Assembly (NCBI GenBank): GCA_012269555.1
Contig: JAAXKA010000088.1
Coordinates: forward strand, 19,462-83,461
Source of the DNA: Alphaproteobacteria bacterium
GTDB lineage: Bacteria > Pseudomonadota > Alphaproteobacteria > Puniceispirillales > Puniceispirillaceae
DNA: 64,000 bases
Direction of reading: 5' to 3'
Part shown: positions 43,953-53,701 of the stretch, one piece after another
Layout: each line of letters starts with the position of its first letter
How positions within the stretch are numbered: the first letter of the stretch is position 1
The notes under the pieces: generated by a model
What the model saw: only the letters and a program-made list of their open reading frames with translations
Told to the model about the DNA's origin: nothing
The model's database searches: none
Made by a program: the position numbers and the translations under genes

Positions 43953-44103
43953 TATTTTCCCAGACTATACATAACGCCTGAATGAATTTTTCATAAAAAC
44001 TCATATTAATTCAAAAATCATGCCATTTTATTTTAAAATTAGTAAGGGGAAAACTTTAGTTTTGTAAAATCTTAGAAACAAAACTTATTAGATAATTATA
44101 AGA

Positions 44104-44874
44104 TTAATCTGCTGTCCAGCCTCCGTCTATAAGCAAAGATGTCCCCGTTATCATCGCACTTGCATCAGAGGCTAGAAAAACAACCGCTCCCATAATATCC
44201 TCAATCTCAGCAACACGGCCTAGCTTTATTTTACTTTCTATCCATTTCTTTCTTTCTGGATTGGCAAAGGTAGACTGACTAAGCGCAGTTCTAACAAATG
44301 TTGGACAAATCGTATTTACTCTGATTTGGTGAATACCCCATTCGATTGACTGTGATTTTGTGTATCCCTCTGCTGCGTGCTTAGTTGCACAATAAACTGC
44401 TCTGTCAATGCCACCCACAACTGCCATCTGAGAAGAAATAGTCATCAAAGAACCTGGCTTGCCAGCTTCGATTAATTTTTTAGCAACGGCTTGATTCAAA
44501 AAGTATCCCGCTTTTATATTGAGTTCGCTAACTGCGTCAAAATCTTCAATAGTTGTATCCAAGCTTGCACTGTGCCGAGCCATTCCAGCGCTATTTACCA
44601 ATATATCAAACGGAAGTTCATTTTCTATCATTTGTTTAGTTGCATTTACGTCCGTAACATCCAAAGGACGGGCAGTTGCATCCCAACCCTCAGATATCAT
44701 CTGTTTTTGTAATTCCTCTAAAGTATCTTTTGAGCGAGCGACCAGAGTAACTGCAGCACCTGCCTCGCATAATGCTACTGCACACCCAACCCCAATACCC
44801 GAAGAGGCTCCAGCAACCAAAGCCCTTTTTCCTGCTAAATTGAAGGAAGGTGTGCGTGGAAGTGATGAGTCCAT
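44104..44874 (-). CDS. Short-chain dehydrogenase (SDR), possible HpsO/HpsP
   Basis: A 256-residue classical SDR: GASSGIGVGCAVALCEAG cofactor loop, DVTDVNA, LVNSAGMARH, SSQMAVVGG, the YCATKHAAE catalytic Tyr and Lys, and C-terminal GTSLLIDGGW. It is 14 bp downstream of the HpsN-like gene on the same strand. In marine roseobacters HpsN works with the SDRs HpsO and HpsP to oxidise the C3 sulfonate DHPS. That role is inferred from the neighbour; SDR substrate cannot be read directly. Confidence 0.82.
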   Translation of the reverse strand: MDSSLPRTPSFNLAGKRALVAGASSGIGVGCAVALCEAGAAVTLVARSKDTLEELQKQMISEGWDATARPLDVTDVNATKQMIENELPFDILVNSAGMARHSASLDTTIEDFDAVSELNIKAGYFLNQAVAKKLIEAGKPGSLMTISSQMAVVGGIDRAVYCATKHAAEGYTKSQSIEWGIHQIRVNTICPTFVRTALSQSTFANPERKKWIESKIKLGRVAEIEDIMGAVVFLASDASAMITGTSLLIDGGWTAD

Positions 44875-44888
44875 CTTATTTTCCTCTA

Positions 44889-46199
44889 TTATTGTGCTGC
44901 ATCGCCATAACCAACATTTTTACCACCATATCGTCTCACCCGAATATTACATTGTTCAGCGTGGCCAACAAATCCCTCCAAGATACATAATCTAGAACCA
45001 TACGCACCAATATGAGCTGCTGCTTCATCTGTTAAAATCTTCTGATAGGAATGTGTTTTTAAAAATTTACCAACCCACAAGCCGCCTGTATATCTGCCTG
45101 CCTTTTTGGTTGGTAATGTATGGTTTGTTCCAATCACCTTGTCACCATTTGCAACATTTGTACGGGGGCCCAAGAATAAAGCGCCATAGCAAGTCATTTT
45201 TTCTAAAAACCAATCATCTCTTTCTGTCATTACCTGAACGTGCTCTGAAGCTATTTCATCTGCCATTTTTAACATCTCATCATATGTGTCACAGACTATA
45301 ACTTCTCCATAATCTCGCCAACTAACTGAAGCAGTGTCGGCAGTTGGCAAAATAGTAAGTAATCGATCTATTTCCTCCAAAGTATCCCGAGCAAGTTTAT
45401 CTGAATTTGTTAGAAGAACTGCTGGAGAATTATAACCATGCTCAGCTTGACCTAGTAAATCTGTTGCACACATCTCAGCATCTACCGTCTCGTCCGCAAT
45501 TACCATAGTTTCGGTTGGACCAGCAAATAAATCGATGCCAACTTTCCCGAATAATTGTCTTTTAGCTTCGGCGACAAAAGCGTTTCCTGGTCCCACTAGC
45601 ATATGAACTGGCTCAATAGTCTCTGTTCCAAGCGCCATCGCTCCAATTCCCTGCATGCCCCCAAGAACATATATTTCATGTGCACCACCCATATGCATAG
45701 CTGCAATGACAGCAGGGTTGGGCTTACCCTGAAAAGGAGGCGTTGATGCAACAATACGTGGCACCCCAGCCACTGATGCGGTCAGAACGGACATGTGTGC
45801 CGAGGCAACCATCGGGAACTTTCCAGCAGGCACATAACATCCGACAGACTGAACTGGAATATTCTTATGCCCCAAAATTACCCCAGGCAAAGTCTCAACT
45901 TCAATATCTTGCATGGATGCAAGTTGTGCCTCTGCAAATTTTCTTACCTGTGTTTGAGCAAATTTTATATCTTCTAAATCTCTCTCTGATACTTCTGAAA
46001 TCAGCTTTTGAATTTCGCTTTCAGACAGACGATACGAATCAGGAGAATAATCATCAAATTTTTCTGCAAGCTCTCGAACAGCAGCATCTCCCCTGGCTTC
46101 AATATCTTTAAGTGTTACCTCTACAATTTGGCGAACCTTAGCATCATCTTCGGATCGCTCTAAAGCCGATTTACCTTCTTTAATATACCTTATCGCCAT
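44889..46199 (-). CDS. Histidinol-dehydrogenase-family enzyme, HpsN-like
   Basis: A 436-residue HisD-family NAD-dependent dehydrogenase. The zinc ligands known from HisD are all present: the Gln and His of GQAEHG, the Asp in [14 protein letters not shown], and the His in VGHAEQC. The sequence [19 protein letters not shown] and the closing [10 protein letters not shown] fit the sulfopropanediol-3-dehydrogenase (HpsN) branch better than biosynthetic HisD, which has SEHLE where this has SEHVQ. It starts after an AAGGAG site. It is upstream of an SDR, and hisI lies 12 kb away, so a biosynthetic role is less likely. The substrate is inferred, not proven. Confidence 0.78.
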   Translation of the reverse strand: MAIRYIKEGKSALERSEDDAKVRQIVEVTLKDIEARGDAAVRELAEKFDDYSPDSYRLSESEIQKLISEVSERDLEDIKFAQTQVRKFAEAQLASMQDIEVETLPGVILGHKNIPVQSVGCYVPAGKFPMVASAHMSVLTASVAGVPRIVASTPPFQGKPNPAVIAAMHMGGAHEIYVLGGMQGIGAMALGTETIEPVHMLVGPGNAFVAEAKRQLFGKVGIDLFAGPTETMVIADETVDAEMCATDLLGQAEHGYNSPAVLLTNSDKLARDTLEEIDRLLTILPTADTASVSWRDYGEVIVCDTYDEMLKMADEIASEHVQVMTERDDWFLEKMTCYGALFLGPRTNVANGDKVIGTNHTLPTKKAGRYTGGLWVGKFLKTHSYQKILTDEAAAHIGAYGSRLCILEGFVGHAEQCNIRVRRYGGKNVGYGDAAQ

Positions 46200-46254
46200 T
46201 ATAACTCCTTGGTTTTTTGAAACTAATTATGCAATAACACATTGTTTATGTTAC

Positions 46255-46704
46255 TCACAAAGCACCATTTATTACATAGTTGAGAATTTTAGTAATTTGC
46301 TCTGGAGTATCGACTACCGCTAACGCTGCGCCATCAATTTCCTTAAGTGCGTGCTGATGTTCAGGACCATGCATCACTATAAGAGGTTTGCCAAGAGCCG
46401 CAGCATATCCAGCATCAAAAGCAGCATTCCATTGTTTGTACTTGTCTCCAAATCGAACTACAACAATGTCAGCCTGCTCCAAGTGCGTGCGCGTTCTGAT
46501 GGCATTAAGTTTTGCTCCTTTATGGTCATGCCAGAATTTAGAGTCCTCTGAACCCATAATTTTTACACCACAGTCATCAGAAGCTCCATGGTCTGTTACA
46601 GGAGAGGTAAATGAAACAGGAAGTTCTGCTGCTGCAGCCTGTGCCTCGATTATATCACGCCAATCAGTGTGAATTTCTCCAGATAAATAAACTGTCCAAT
46701 GCAT
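46255..46704 (-). CDS. YtoQ family protein
   Basis: A 149-residue protein with the YtoQ pattern: N-terminal YLSGEIHTDWRDII, VSFTSPVTDHGASDDCGVKI, TRTHLEQADIVVVRFGDKYK and AAFDAGYAAALGKPLIVMH. The fold is related to nucleoside 2-deoxyribosyltransferase-like proteins; the function is unknown. It lies upstream of the HpsN-like gene on the same strand with 56 bp between, possibly one unit. Confidence 0.85.
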   Translation of the reverse strand: MHWTVYLSGEIHTDWRDIIEAQAAAAELPVSFTSPVTDHGASDDCGVKIMGSEDSKFWHDHKGAKLNAIRTRTHLEQADIVVVRFGDKYKQWNAAFDAGYAAALGKPLIVMHGPEHQHALKEIDGAALAVVDTPEQITKILNYVINGAL

Positions 46705-46920
46705 TTATTTCCTCCTAATAATAATTTTAAATAATATTATATCATATAAAGCCAATAAAATGAGTAAAGTCAGAGAATAAATTGAGGTATTATTGCATAT
46801 GATGGAACTACGTTAAACAATTGCAAGCAAGAATAAAACTGAATGTTGCCAATTTGTTTGTTACAATAATCCTAATTGACTATAGAGCTTAGCTACCAGG
46901 GTAATGTAAAGGTTAAGAAC

Positions 46921-47844
46921 ATGAAAAAATTTCAAATTATTTTTGCAGGCTATGGGCCTGAACATACTTCATTTTCAAAGTCTCTTAAAATTATGGGAAA
47001 CAAAATTGTAAAGCAATTCCCTGATTTAGTAGACGTACAATATGTTTATAATGTTATGGACCTTGGCTATAAATCTGAAGATATATTATGGATGACAGAT
47101 CAAGGCATCTTAACTGTAACCTATCAGTCAACTAGTTATCTAACTGATGATGTGCCGGAACTAGGTTTTGTAGACCTTCCCTTTTTATTTAGAGATAATG
47201 CTCATGCCAGAAGCGCTATGGATGGAAAACTTGGTCAATACCTTACCAATAAAATAGAAGATAGGAAAAATTACAAAATACTTGGCTATTTGGAAAACGG
47301 TTTTCGCCAGATATCAAATTCTTCTCACATGATCAAAAAGCCTGATGATATGAAGGGCATGAAAATAAGAGTTTTGCCAAGTGAAGTTCATTCCCGTTTC
47401 TTTGAACTTTTGGGTGCATTGCCAATGCGAATGGATCTCACCCAAGCAATTAGCGATATTCAAAATGGTGCGCTTGATGCACAGGAAAATCCGTACACAA
47501 ATACAACCACATATGGCGTGCATCAATATCATAAATATCATACAGTTTCGAATCACTTCTATATTTCACGGGCGATAATGTGCAACAGAACCCAATTTTA
47601 TAATTGGCCTGAGCAGTTAAAACAAGCAATTATAGCATCCGCAGAGGAGGCCATTCATTGGCAACGAAATCAAATAGAAACGGATGTGAAAGAGGCAGAA
47701 AAATTAATCCTCGATGCTGCAGGTCAAATACATAGTCTTACAGTTGAGGAAACTACACTATTCAAAGAAAAAATAGCACCTTTATATAATGACGCACGAG
47801 AACAATTCGGTGATATACCTTTTAATCTTCTCGAGAACAACTGA
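46921..47844 (+). CDS. TRAP transporter substrate-binding protein DctP, no signal peptide
   Basis: A DctP-family solute-binding protein of about 307 residues: LPFLFRDNAHARSAMDG, KMRV-type segment GMKIRVLPSEVHSRFFELLGA, ALPMRMDLTQAISDIQNGALDAQENPY, and a C-terminal long helix. The start at 46921 follows AAGG by about 8 bases; the alternative TTG at 46876 adds polar residues. Either way no hydrophobic signal sequence is present, which is unusual for a periplasmic binding protein. No dctQ or dctM gene is adjacent. It could be a cytosolic derivative or use an upstream start that I do not recognise. Confidence 0.85.
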   Translation: MKKFQIIFAGYGPEHTSFSKSLKIMGNKIVKQFPDLVDVQYVYNVMDLGYKSEDILWMTDQGILTVTYQSTSYLTDDVPELGFVDLPFLFRDNAHARSAMDGKLGQYLTNKIEDRKNYKILGYLENGFRQISNSSHMIKKPDDMKGMKIRVLPSEVHSRFFELLGALPMRMDLTQAISDIQNGALDAQENPYTNTTTYGVHQYHKYHTVSNHFYISRAIMCNRTQFYNWPEQLKQAIIASAEEAIHWQRNQIETDVKEAEKLILDAAGQIHSLTVEETTLFKEKIAPLYNDAREQFGDIPFNLLENN

Positions 47845-47901
47845 ACACATAAATCTATTTTTGAACTATAAATTAACAAAGATAGTAGTTCTTTTTTGTT
47901 T

Positions 47902-49527
47902 TCAATGAATTGAAGATAGTTTATTCCTATCCTCTGGAATGTCGATGTCTTCTGCTATCTGCATTTTTTCCCAACTAACACCATTAATTGCTGACAAATA
48001 TGCTGAAAGAATTTGTCTGCCTCCCTGGTCACCCGATATATTCTGTAATTCATCAAAAAACGCTTTTCCCCAAATCACTGGGTTTGAACGCTCTCCATTT
48101 ATAAGTGGTAGTGTTATTCGAGTTTCTGGCTTTGGCAATAAATTATGTGACTCTATGAGCCGGTCAATTAATTCAGCTGTGACAAATGGCATATCTGCTA
48201 AGCCAATTAAAGCCGAGTCATACTGTTCAGGCAGATTTTCAATAGCAGCCGTAACTGAGCTTGCTTGACCTGTCTTATAGCTTGGATTATGGATAAATTT
48301 AACATTGAGTCCTGTAAGTTCTCGCCTTACCAGTTTTTCTTGGAATCCTGTAACGACAAATAAATTATTAATTTTTGAATTAAGAAAAGTTTTTACAATC
48401 CAACTTATCATTGTCATGCCATTATTTAATGGAAGAAGCAGTTTATTCTCGACACCCATCCGAGTTGAGCTGCCTGCTGCGAGAATAATGCCTGCAATCT
48501 TGTTTTCTGTAGAACTATTTTTATGAATTAACTTTCTCGGCAAAGGTCGAGACGCTATATCTGCAAGTAGGCCCCCAACGGCCATACCAGATAATTCCGA
48601 TTTATCTAACTTAACCCCAGCAAGTGTTTTTTGAAGTAACCAATCAAGTCCATTTAATTTTGAAGACCGAGCACAGCCAGGCATTCCAAGTACAATCATA
48701 CCATCCCATTCTCCAACCATAGAGAGATTACCTGGATCAACAGGAAGACCGATATGAATTATCTCACCCCCAACCAATCTAAGGGCTTCCGGCAGAACAT
48801 CCAACCTATCTGCTATGGCCGATGCTCCACATAGCAAGAATGCTTGAGCGCCCTGCTCTCTTGCCCTAATCATAGCCTTGCTAACATCCATAGAAGTGTG
48901 ATCGACAATCTGACAATCTACAAGAGAACATTCTAATTGTGCCAATCTCGCCCTGGTAACATTTTCAGTTGCAATTAATATCGATGACTTCGTGTCTTCA
49001 AACTTTGTTTGTATAAGGCTAAAATTAAGGGAAATAAGATTTTGACATGACAAAAGAACACCACTGGCAATAAGTTTTAATGCCTCATCGATGGAGTTTT
49101 GTGACACAGCATATGGTATAATCTTCAATGTGGCTACCATCTGACCTTTTACAAGTAGTTGGTCAGGAAGAACCGTGGCAAACGTAATTGCTTCGTCAAT
49201 TTCATTAAGACGTTTTATTTTTTCAACATCTAATCTTGCAATACTTAATTTCTCTGCGATAAAATTTACTCTCCCAGTTGCTGGAACGGATAGCTGGAAA
49301 CCTGTTTTTTTAAATGCGTTTGAAAGTAATTTCGCAGCCAAATTTTCATCAACATCTCCTTCTTCAAGACTCGCAACTAATAAAGAAGTAATTCCCACTG
49401 AACGAAGTTTTTGAATATGAGCTTTTGATAAGCTTGTACCCTTAGGTAATTTTCCATCAGGTAATTTTACAGAATGTACCAACAAATCCCCTATACATTT
49501 GCTAATAGGTTTTTCGCCAAACTTCAT
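47902..49527 (-). CDS. Fused molybdopterin-binding/MocA-like nucleotidyltransferase
   Basis: A 541-residue two-part protein known in alphaproteobacteria. The first ~330 residues resemble the MoeA/MogA-type molybdopterin-binding region. From about residue 346 a nucleotidyltransferase begins: IILAAGSSTRMGVENKLLL, GLADMPFVTAELI, ERSNPVIWG and DQGGRQIL. The RMG and GG motifs are of the MocA/MobA type, adding CMP or GMP to molybdopterin. Enzymes of the xanthine dehydrogenase family commonly use the CMP form, and a large subunit of that family is encoded at 53.7-56 kb, so a MocA role is favoured. Confidence 0.85.
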   Translation of the reverse strand: MKFGEKPISKCIGDLLVHSVKLPDGKLPKGTSLSKAHIQKLRSVGITSLLVASLEEGDVDENLAAKLLSNAFKKTGFQLSVPATGRVNFIAEKLSIARLDVEKIKRLNEIDEAITFATVLPDQLLVKGQMVATLKIIPYAVSQNSIDEALKLIASGVLLSCQNLISLNFSLIQTKFEDTKSSILIATENVTRARLAQLECSLVDCQIVDHTSMDVSKAMIRAREQGAQAFLLCGASAIADRLDVLPEALRLVGGEIIHIGLPVDPGNLSMVGEWDGMIVLGMPGCARSSKLNGLDWLLQKTLAGVKLDKSELSGMAVGGLLADIASRPLPRKLIHKNSSTENKIAGIILAAGSSTRMGVENKLLLPLNNGMTMISWIVKTFLNSKINNLFVVTGFQEKLVRRELTGLNVKFIHNPSYKTGQASSVTAAIENLPEQYDSALIGLADMPFVTAELIDRLIESHNLLPKPETRITLPLINGERSNPVIWGKAFFDELQNISGDQGGRQILSAYLSAINGVSWEKMQIAEDIDIPEDRNKLSSIH

Positions 49528-49737
49528 CTAATCTTCCTATCCTTCTCAAGGGAATGCTGCTAGCTTTATGGGCAAGCAAAAGTCCATCGCTCTGATTCCT
49601 TATTTGACACATTCTTCGAGTTACTGTCTAGATGAAAGCACATCTATATAAATACATAAGAATTTGAGCTTTAACAAAATATGCATGCAAAAATTTAATG
49701 TTAACATAGTAAGCATTGAGTATTAGGGTAACTTTTT

Positions 49738-50787
49738 ATGAAATATGTAATATCACCACAGAGCCTTTTTTTATTTATCAAATCAGCATTATTAGCGACA
49801 GGTTTTACAAAAAAAAATGCTGAAATAACAGCAGACTTGATGGTACAAGCAGATATATCAGGTCAAGATGGTCACGGTATTTTCAGACTTCCTCAATATA
49901 TTAAAAGACTACAGGAAGGCGGAATGAATCCAAAACCAAAATTTAAGATATTATCTCAAAGAACTGCAACTGCTCTAATTGACGGTGATAACGGAATTGG
50001 CCATCTGGTGATGCGTCATGCGGCTGACATTGCTATTAAGAAGGCACGGCGAACCGGAGTATCTTGGGTTGGCGCAAGAATGTCAAATCATGCTGGTCCA
50101 GCGGCATTGTATACTAAATACGTTCTTGATAATGGCCTGATTGGAATTTATGTAGCAGTTGGAAGCGCAAATCATATGCCACCATGGGGTGGAACTGATC
50201 TGTTATTAAGCACGAATCCTATATCTATCGCTATTCCATCTGGTGTAAATCCTCCAATCATTCTTGATATGGCAACCACAGTTGCTGCGTATGGAAAAGT
50301 TAAAACATTGCTTCAATCAGGCGAAAAGATGCCAGAGGGATGGATGATTGACAAACAAGGAAACCCTTTAACCGATCCTTCAAAATCGAAGGACGGTTTT
50401 TTACTTCCTATAGGAGGCCCCAAGGGATATGGGTTGTCCCTAATTTTTGGCATTTTAGCGGGCACTTTAAATAATGCAGCTTTTGGCAAAGACGTTATTG
50501 ATTTTAACTCTGATCACAAAACTATTACTAATACAGGTCACTTTATAATTGCATTGGATATAGAGGCATTTATGGACCTTGAACAATTTAAATCACAGAT
50601 AGACAATGTATGGAAAGAAATGAAATCCTCTGAAAAGTTGCCAGGCATATCTGAAATCCGGCTTCCTGGGGAGAATTTAGCCAAAACAATTAAAAAGAGA
50701 ACGTCTTTAGGAATTGAAATACCAGCACCATTATTTTCCAAGCTCAAACAAATTGCAGATGAATTATCCATTCCTGAGTTAACCTAA
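49738..50787 (+). CDS. Malate/L-lactate/ureidoglycolate dehydrogenase (Ldh family)
   Basis: A 349-residue NAD(P)-dependent oxidoreductase of the type-2 malate/lactate dehydrogenase fold. Visible are ADISGQDGHGIFRLPQY with the active-site His, ALIDGDNGIGHLVM, GVSWVGARMSNHAGPAALY, STNPISIAIPSG and GGPKGYGLSLIFGILAGTL. It reduces or oxidises a 2-oxo/2-hydroxy acid, exact substrate unknown. It sits alone between two minus-strand genes. Confidence 0.88.
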   Translation: MKYVISPQSLFLFIKSALLATGFTKKNAEITADLMVQADISGQDGHGIFRLPQYIKRLQEGGMNPKPKFKILSQRTATALIDGDNGIGHLVMRHAADIAIKKARRTGVSWVGARMSNHAGPAALYTKYVLDNGLIGIYVAVGSANHMPPWGGTDLLLSTNPISIAIPSGVNPPIILDMATTVAAYGKVKTLLQSGEKMPEGWMIDKQGNPLTDPSKSKDGFLLPIGGPKGYGLSLIFGILAGTLNNAAFGKDVIDFNSDHKTITNTGHFIIALDIEAFMDLEQFKSQIDNVWKEMKSSEKLPGISEIRLPGENLAKTIKKRTSLGIEIPAPLFSKLKQIADELSIPELT

Positions 50788-50817
50788 AAACCAAATAAAT
50801 AGCTGATTTTGAACGAG

Positions 50818-52167
50818 CTATTTATCTGATAAATGACTATTACCGTGATTTTCCTTTTTTATGAAATTTAGTAGCCAATTTGCTGTATATATTAATTTTT
50901 CGTCAGCTGTGTAATTCCCGACGAGCTGTATGCCTAGTGGCAGTTCATTCTCTCCTAATAAAAGAGGCAGATTAATACAGGGAAGACCTGTTAATGACCA
51001 AATTGTGCAACAAACAGGATTACCTGTTGTACTTTCTGATAGTAACGGGGCCTTTCCCAACGCGGATGGGGTAACAATAACATCAAATCTTGAAAATAAA
51101 TTTTCAAAAAACTTACTCGCTTCATTTCTTACCATGACTGCTTTTCTAAATTCATCATTCTGAATGATTGATGCACGCTCTAACGCTTCTAAAATTGGGG
51201 CGCTTAAATCATTACTGTTTGACTTTAAATAGTGACCCAAATTTTGAAAAATTTGAAATTCATGAATAATTTTATGTGCATCCAAGAACGTGCTCGTGAA
51301 AGGTCTTGCATCAATTTTTTGAACACGGTTTCCTAAAGATGATACTAATTTATCAAAACCGGCTTTCATATCGGCGTCTAAATTATCCATGTAATCAAAG
51401 GATACTAAACCAAATATTGGATCAGCTCTCTTTTTTAAGTTTAATCCATTTTGAAAAATGGGCCGAGAGCTAGAAAAACTCTGAGGGTCACGGTTATCAT
51501 ATTGTGCAAGCACATCGCATATTAGAGTTAAATCCTCTATGTGATTTGCAAAAACACCAATCTGGTCCAGCAAATCTGATGTTTCTAATACACCCACACG
51601 TGGTATTATGCCAGCACTTGGTTTTAGCCCAAAAACACCACAAAAAGAGGCAGGTCTTATAACTGAGCCATTTGTTTGACTGCCAACAGTAATGGGAACG
51701 TGACCTGCTGCGACAGCTGCGGCAGAACCAGCGGAGGACCCACCTGGACTATAATCAAGATTATGAGGGTTCTTTGTTTTGGATGGATTCATAAATGCAA
51801 ATTCAGTCGTGACTGTTTTACCAATTATTACGGCGCCCTCAGCTTCTAATAATTGAATAATTCGAGCTGAGTTATCAGGAATACTCCCCAAAAGAATTGG
51901 TGAACCACATGTTGTTGGGATACCAGCAATGTCTATAATATCTTTGATTCCAATGGGAATACCATGCAATCTGCCAATAGTTTTGCCTTCAGATTGAAGT
52001 TTATCTAAGTTTTTAGCCCTCTCTATTGCAAAATCTCTATTCACATGAGCCCATGCCATTAATTCGTTATCTGTTGAATAAATTGAATTTAAGCAAGCAT
52101 GGGTAACTTCTAATGCTGTTAACTGTCCTAGACGTATTTTTGATAATATTTCTGATGCAGAAAACAT
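50818..52167 (-). CDS. Amidase signature family protein
   Basis: A 449-residue amidase with the Ser-cisSer-Lys triad in view: Lys in GIPIGIKDIIDIAGIPTTCG, the serine-rich SPGGSSAGSAAAVAAG, and the nucleophile region GSQTNGSVIRPASFCGVFGLKPS. The C-terminal NLPLLLGENELPLGIQLVG fits. The family covers GatA, amidases of various acids and amide hydrolases; without gatB or gatC next to it, a transamidation role is unlikely. The neighbouring ChrA and molybdenum hydroxylase genes are on the other strand. Confidence 0.87.
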   Translation of the reverse strand: MFSASEILSKIRLGQLTALEVTHACLNSIYSTDNELMAWAHVNRDFAIERAKNLDKLQSEGKTIGRLHGIPIGIKDIIDIAGIPTTCGSPILLGSIPDNSARIIQLLEAEGAVIIGKTVTTEFAFMNPSKTKNPHNLDYSPGGSSAGSAAAVAAGHVPITVGSQTNGSVIRPASFCGVFGLKPSAGIIPRVGVLETSDLLDQIGVFANHIEDLTLICDVLAQYDNRDPQSFSSSRPIFQNGLNLKKRADPIFGLVSFDYMDNLDADMKAGFDKLVSSLGNRVQKIDARPFTSTFLDAHKIIHEFQIFQNLGHYLKSNSNDLSAPILEALERASIIQNDEFRKAVMVRNEASKFFENLFSRFDVIVTPSALGKAPLLSESTTGNPVCCTIWSLTGLPCINLPLLLGENELPLGIQLVGNYTADEKLIYTANWLLNFIKKENHGNSHLSDK

Positions 52168-52303
52168 TTAATTTTTTGTCTTTCTCATTCAACCAGACAT
52201 TCGTTAAAATGTGGAAAGGACCTGTTCTAGCTTGCAGGCTCCATTAAATAAAATCATAGTAAAAAGAAATATACAAATAGGTAAATATTCTTAAAGTCAA
52301 TTA

Positions 52304-53572
52304 ATGTCATCAAAATCTTCTAAAATCAAAAAAAATAAACATCCTACTATAGCCAAAAACCCATTACCCGAAATTAATCCTTTAAATATGTTCTGGGTGT
52401 TTTTTAAATTAGGATTGACTTGCTTTGGTGGTCCAACTGCCCATATTGGATTTTTCTTTAATATGTTTGTTGAACAAAAAAAATGGTTAACGGCCAAGGA
52501 ATATGCTGAAATCGTAAGCTTATGTCAGTTTTTACCAGGGCCAACTTCAAGTCAAGTCGGCATGTCAATTGGTCTCAAATGCGGTGGTATTTCCCAAGCT
52601 TTTGCTGCCTGGCTCGGTTTTACATTACCCTCCATGATGATTATGATTGCTGCCGGTTATGGCATTCTGATATTTGACGAGACAAGTATTTCCAGCGTTT
52701 TACATATGCTAAAATTATTTGCTGCCGCTATTGTTTTACAGGCAGTTATATCAATGGCAAAATCACTTACGCCTGATTGGACAAGAAGAATTTTATCCTT
52801 ATTTGCTACATTTATTTTAGTGATTAGTCCTTCGGCTTTCATGCAATTGTTCATTTTAGGCGCCGGTGTAATAGCTGGCATAGTTATAAATCATTACAAT
52901 GTTGCTAATATTGAGACAACAGAAAAGCGCGAGGAAAATTATACCTCTATCCCTTTTTTAAAAATAATTGGTCTATTTTCTGGAGCTTTATTCTTAATTA
53001 TATTACTTGGTCTGCCAGTTTTGGGGTTCATTCATAATTCTTTAATTATAGAGATAGTAACTATATTTTTCCAGTCTGGCGCATTAGTCTTTGGCGGTGG
53101 CCATGTAGTTCTGCCGTTACTTCAATCTCAACTGGTTCCAAACGGTCTCATGAGCCATGCTGACTTTATGGCAGGATACGGAATTGTTCAAGCTATTCCA
53201 GGACCACTTTTTACCTTTGCTGCCTATTTAGGTGTTCTTCTGCCAACAGGTTGGCCAGAATGGATGTCTGGCATATTTTGCCTTATAATCATTTTTCTAC
53301 CAGCAATTCTTCTTGTTCTTGCAGTTATTCCCATCTGGGAAAATATAAGAGGTAATCAGTATATACAATCCAGTTTATATGGAGTAAACGCAGTTGTTGT
53401 TGGACTATTACTTGCTGCTCTTATAAACCCTATTCTTATTTTGAGTATTAAAAGCTGGATTGATATAGCTATTGTACTAATACTTTACATGCTGTTATTA
53501 TTTGGCAAGATTCCAATCTGGTTAATGATTCTAGCTGTTTGCCTTTCTGGACATCTATGGTCCTTTATTTGA
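52304..53572 (+). CDS. chrA: ChrA-type chromate ion transporter
   Basis: A 422-residue long-form chromate transporter with two homologous CHR domains and about ten to twelve helices. The N-terminal domain has the LGLTCFGGPTAHIG motif with CQFLPGPTSSQVGMSIG, and the C-terminal domain has SGALVFGGGHVVLPLL with IVQAIPGPLFTFAAYLG. Such proteins export chromate in resistant strains, but many may handle other oxyanions. No chromate regulator (ChrB) is nearby. Confidence 0.9.
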   Translation: MSSKSSKIKKNKHPTIAKNPLPEINPLNMFWVFFKLGLTCFGGPTAHIGFFFNMFVEQKKWLTAKEYAEIVSLCQFLPGPTSSQVGMSIGLKCGGISQAFAAWLGFTLPSMMIMIAAGYGILIFDETSISSVLHMLKLFAAAIVLQAVISMAKSLTPDWTRRILSLFATFILVISPSAFMQLFILGAGVIAGIVINHYNVANIETTEKREENYTSIPFLKIIGLFSGALFLIILLGLPVLGFIHNSLIIEIVTIFFQSGALVFGGGHVVLPLLQSQLVPNGLMSHADFMAGYGIVQAIPGPLFTFAAYLGVLLPTGWPEWMSGIFCLIIIFLPAILLVLAVIPIWENIRGNQYIQSSLYGVNAVVVGLLLAALINPILILSIKSWIDIAIVLILYMLLLFGKIPIWLMILAVCLSGHLWSFI

Positions 53573-53701
53573 TATTTTTATATTCAAAACAATTATTGCC
53601 TATAAAAAATTCTCAATTTTTAAAATGCAAAATTCTGACTAGTAGGCAAAAGTAAAACAATGCTATGTAAAGAATACTTATTTTAAATTATTTTCAAAAA
53701 G

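Noticed and set aside
45743-46111. Long open frame antisense to the HpsN-like gene
   Set aside because: It is a shadow of the real coding frame, without a ribosome binding site or recognisable domain.
44889-46199. Histidinol dehydrogenase of histidine biosynthesis (hisD)
   Set aside because: The zinc ligands are shared, but the sequence features and the adjacent SDR fit the HpsN-like branch better. No his gene is adjacent; hisI is 12 kb away. Kept as HpsN-like with moderate confidence.
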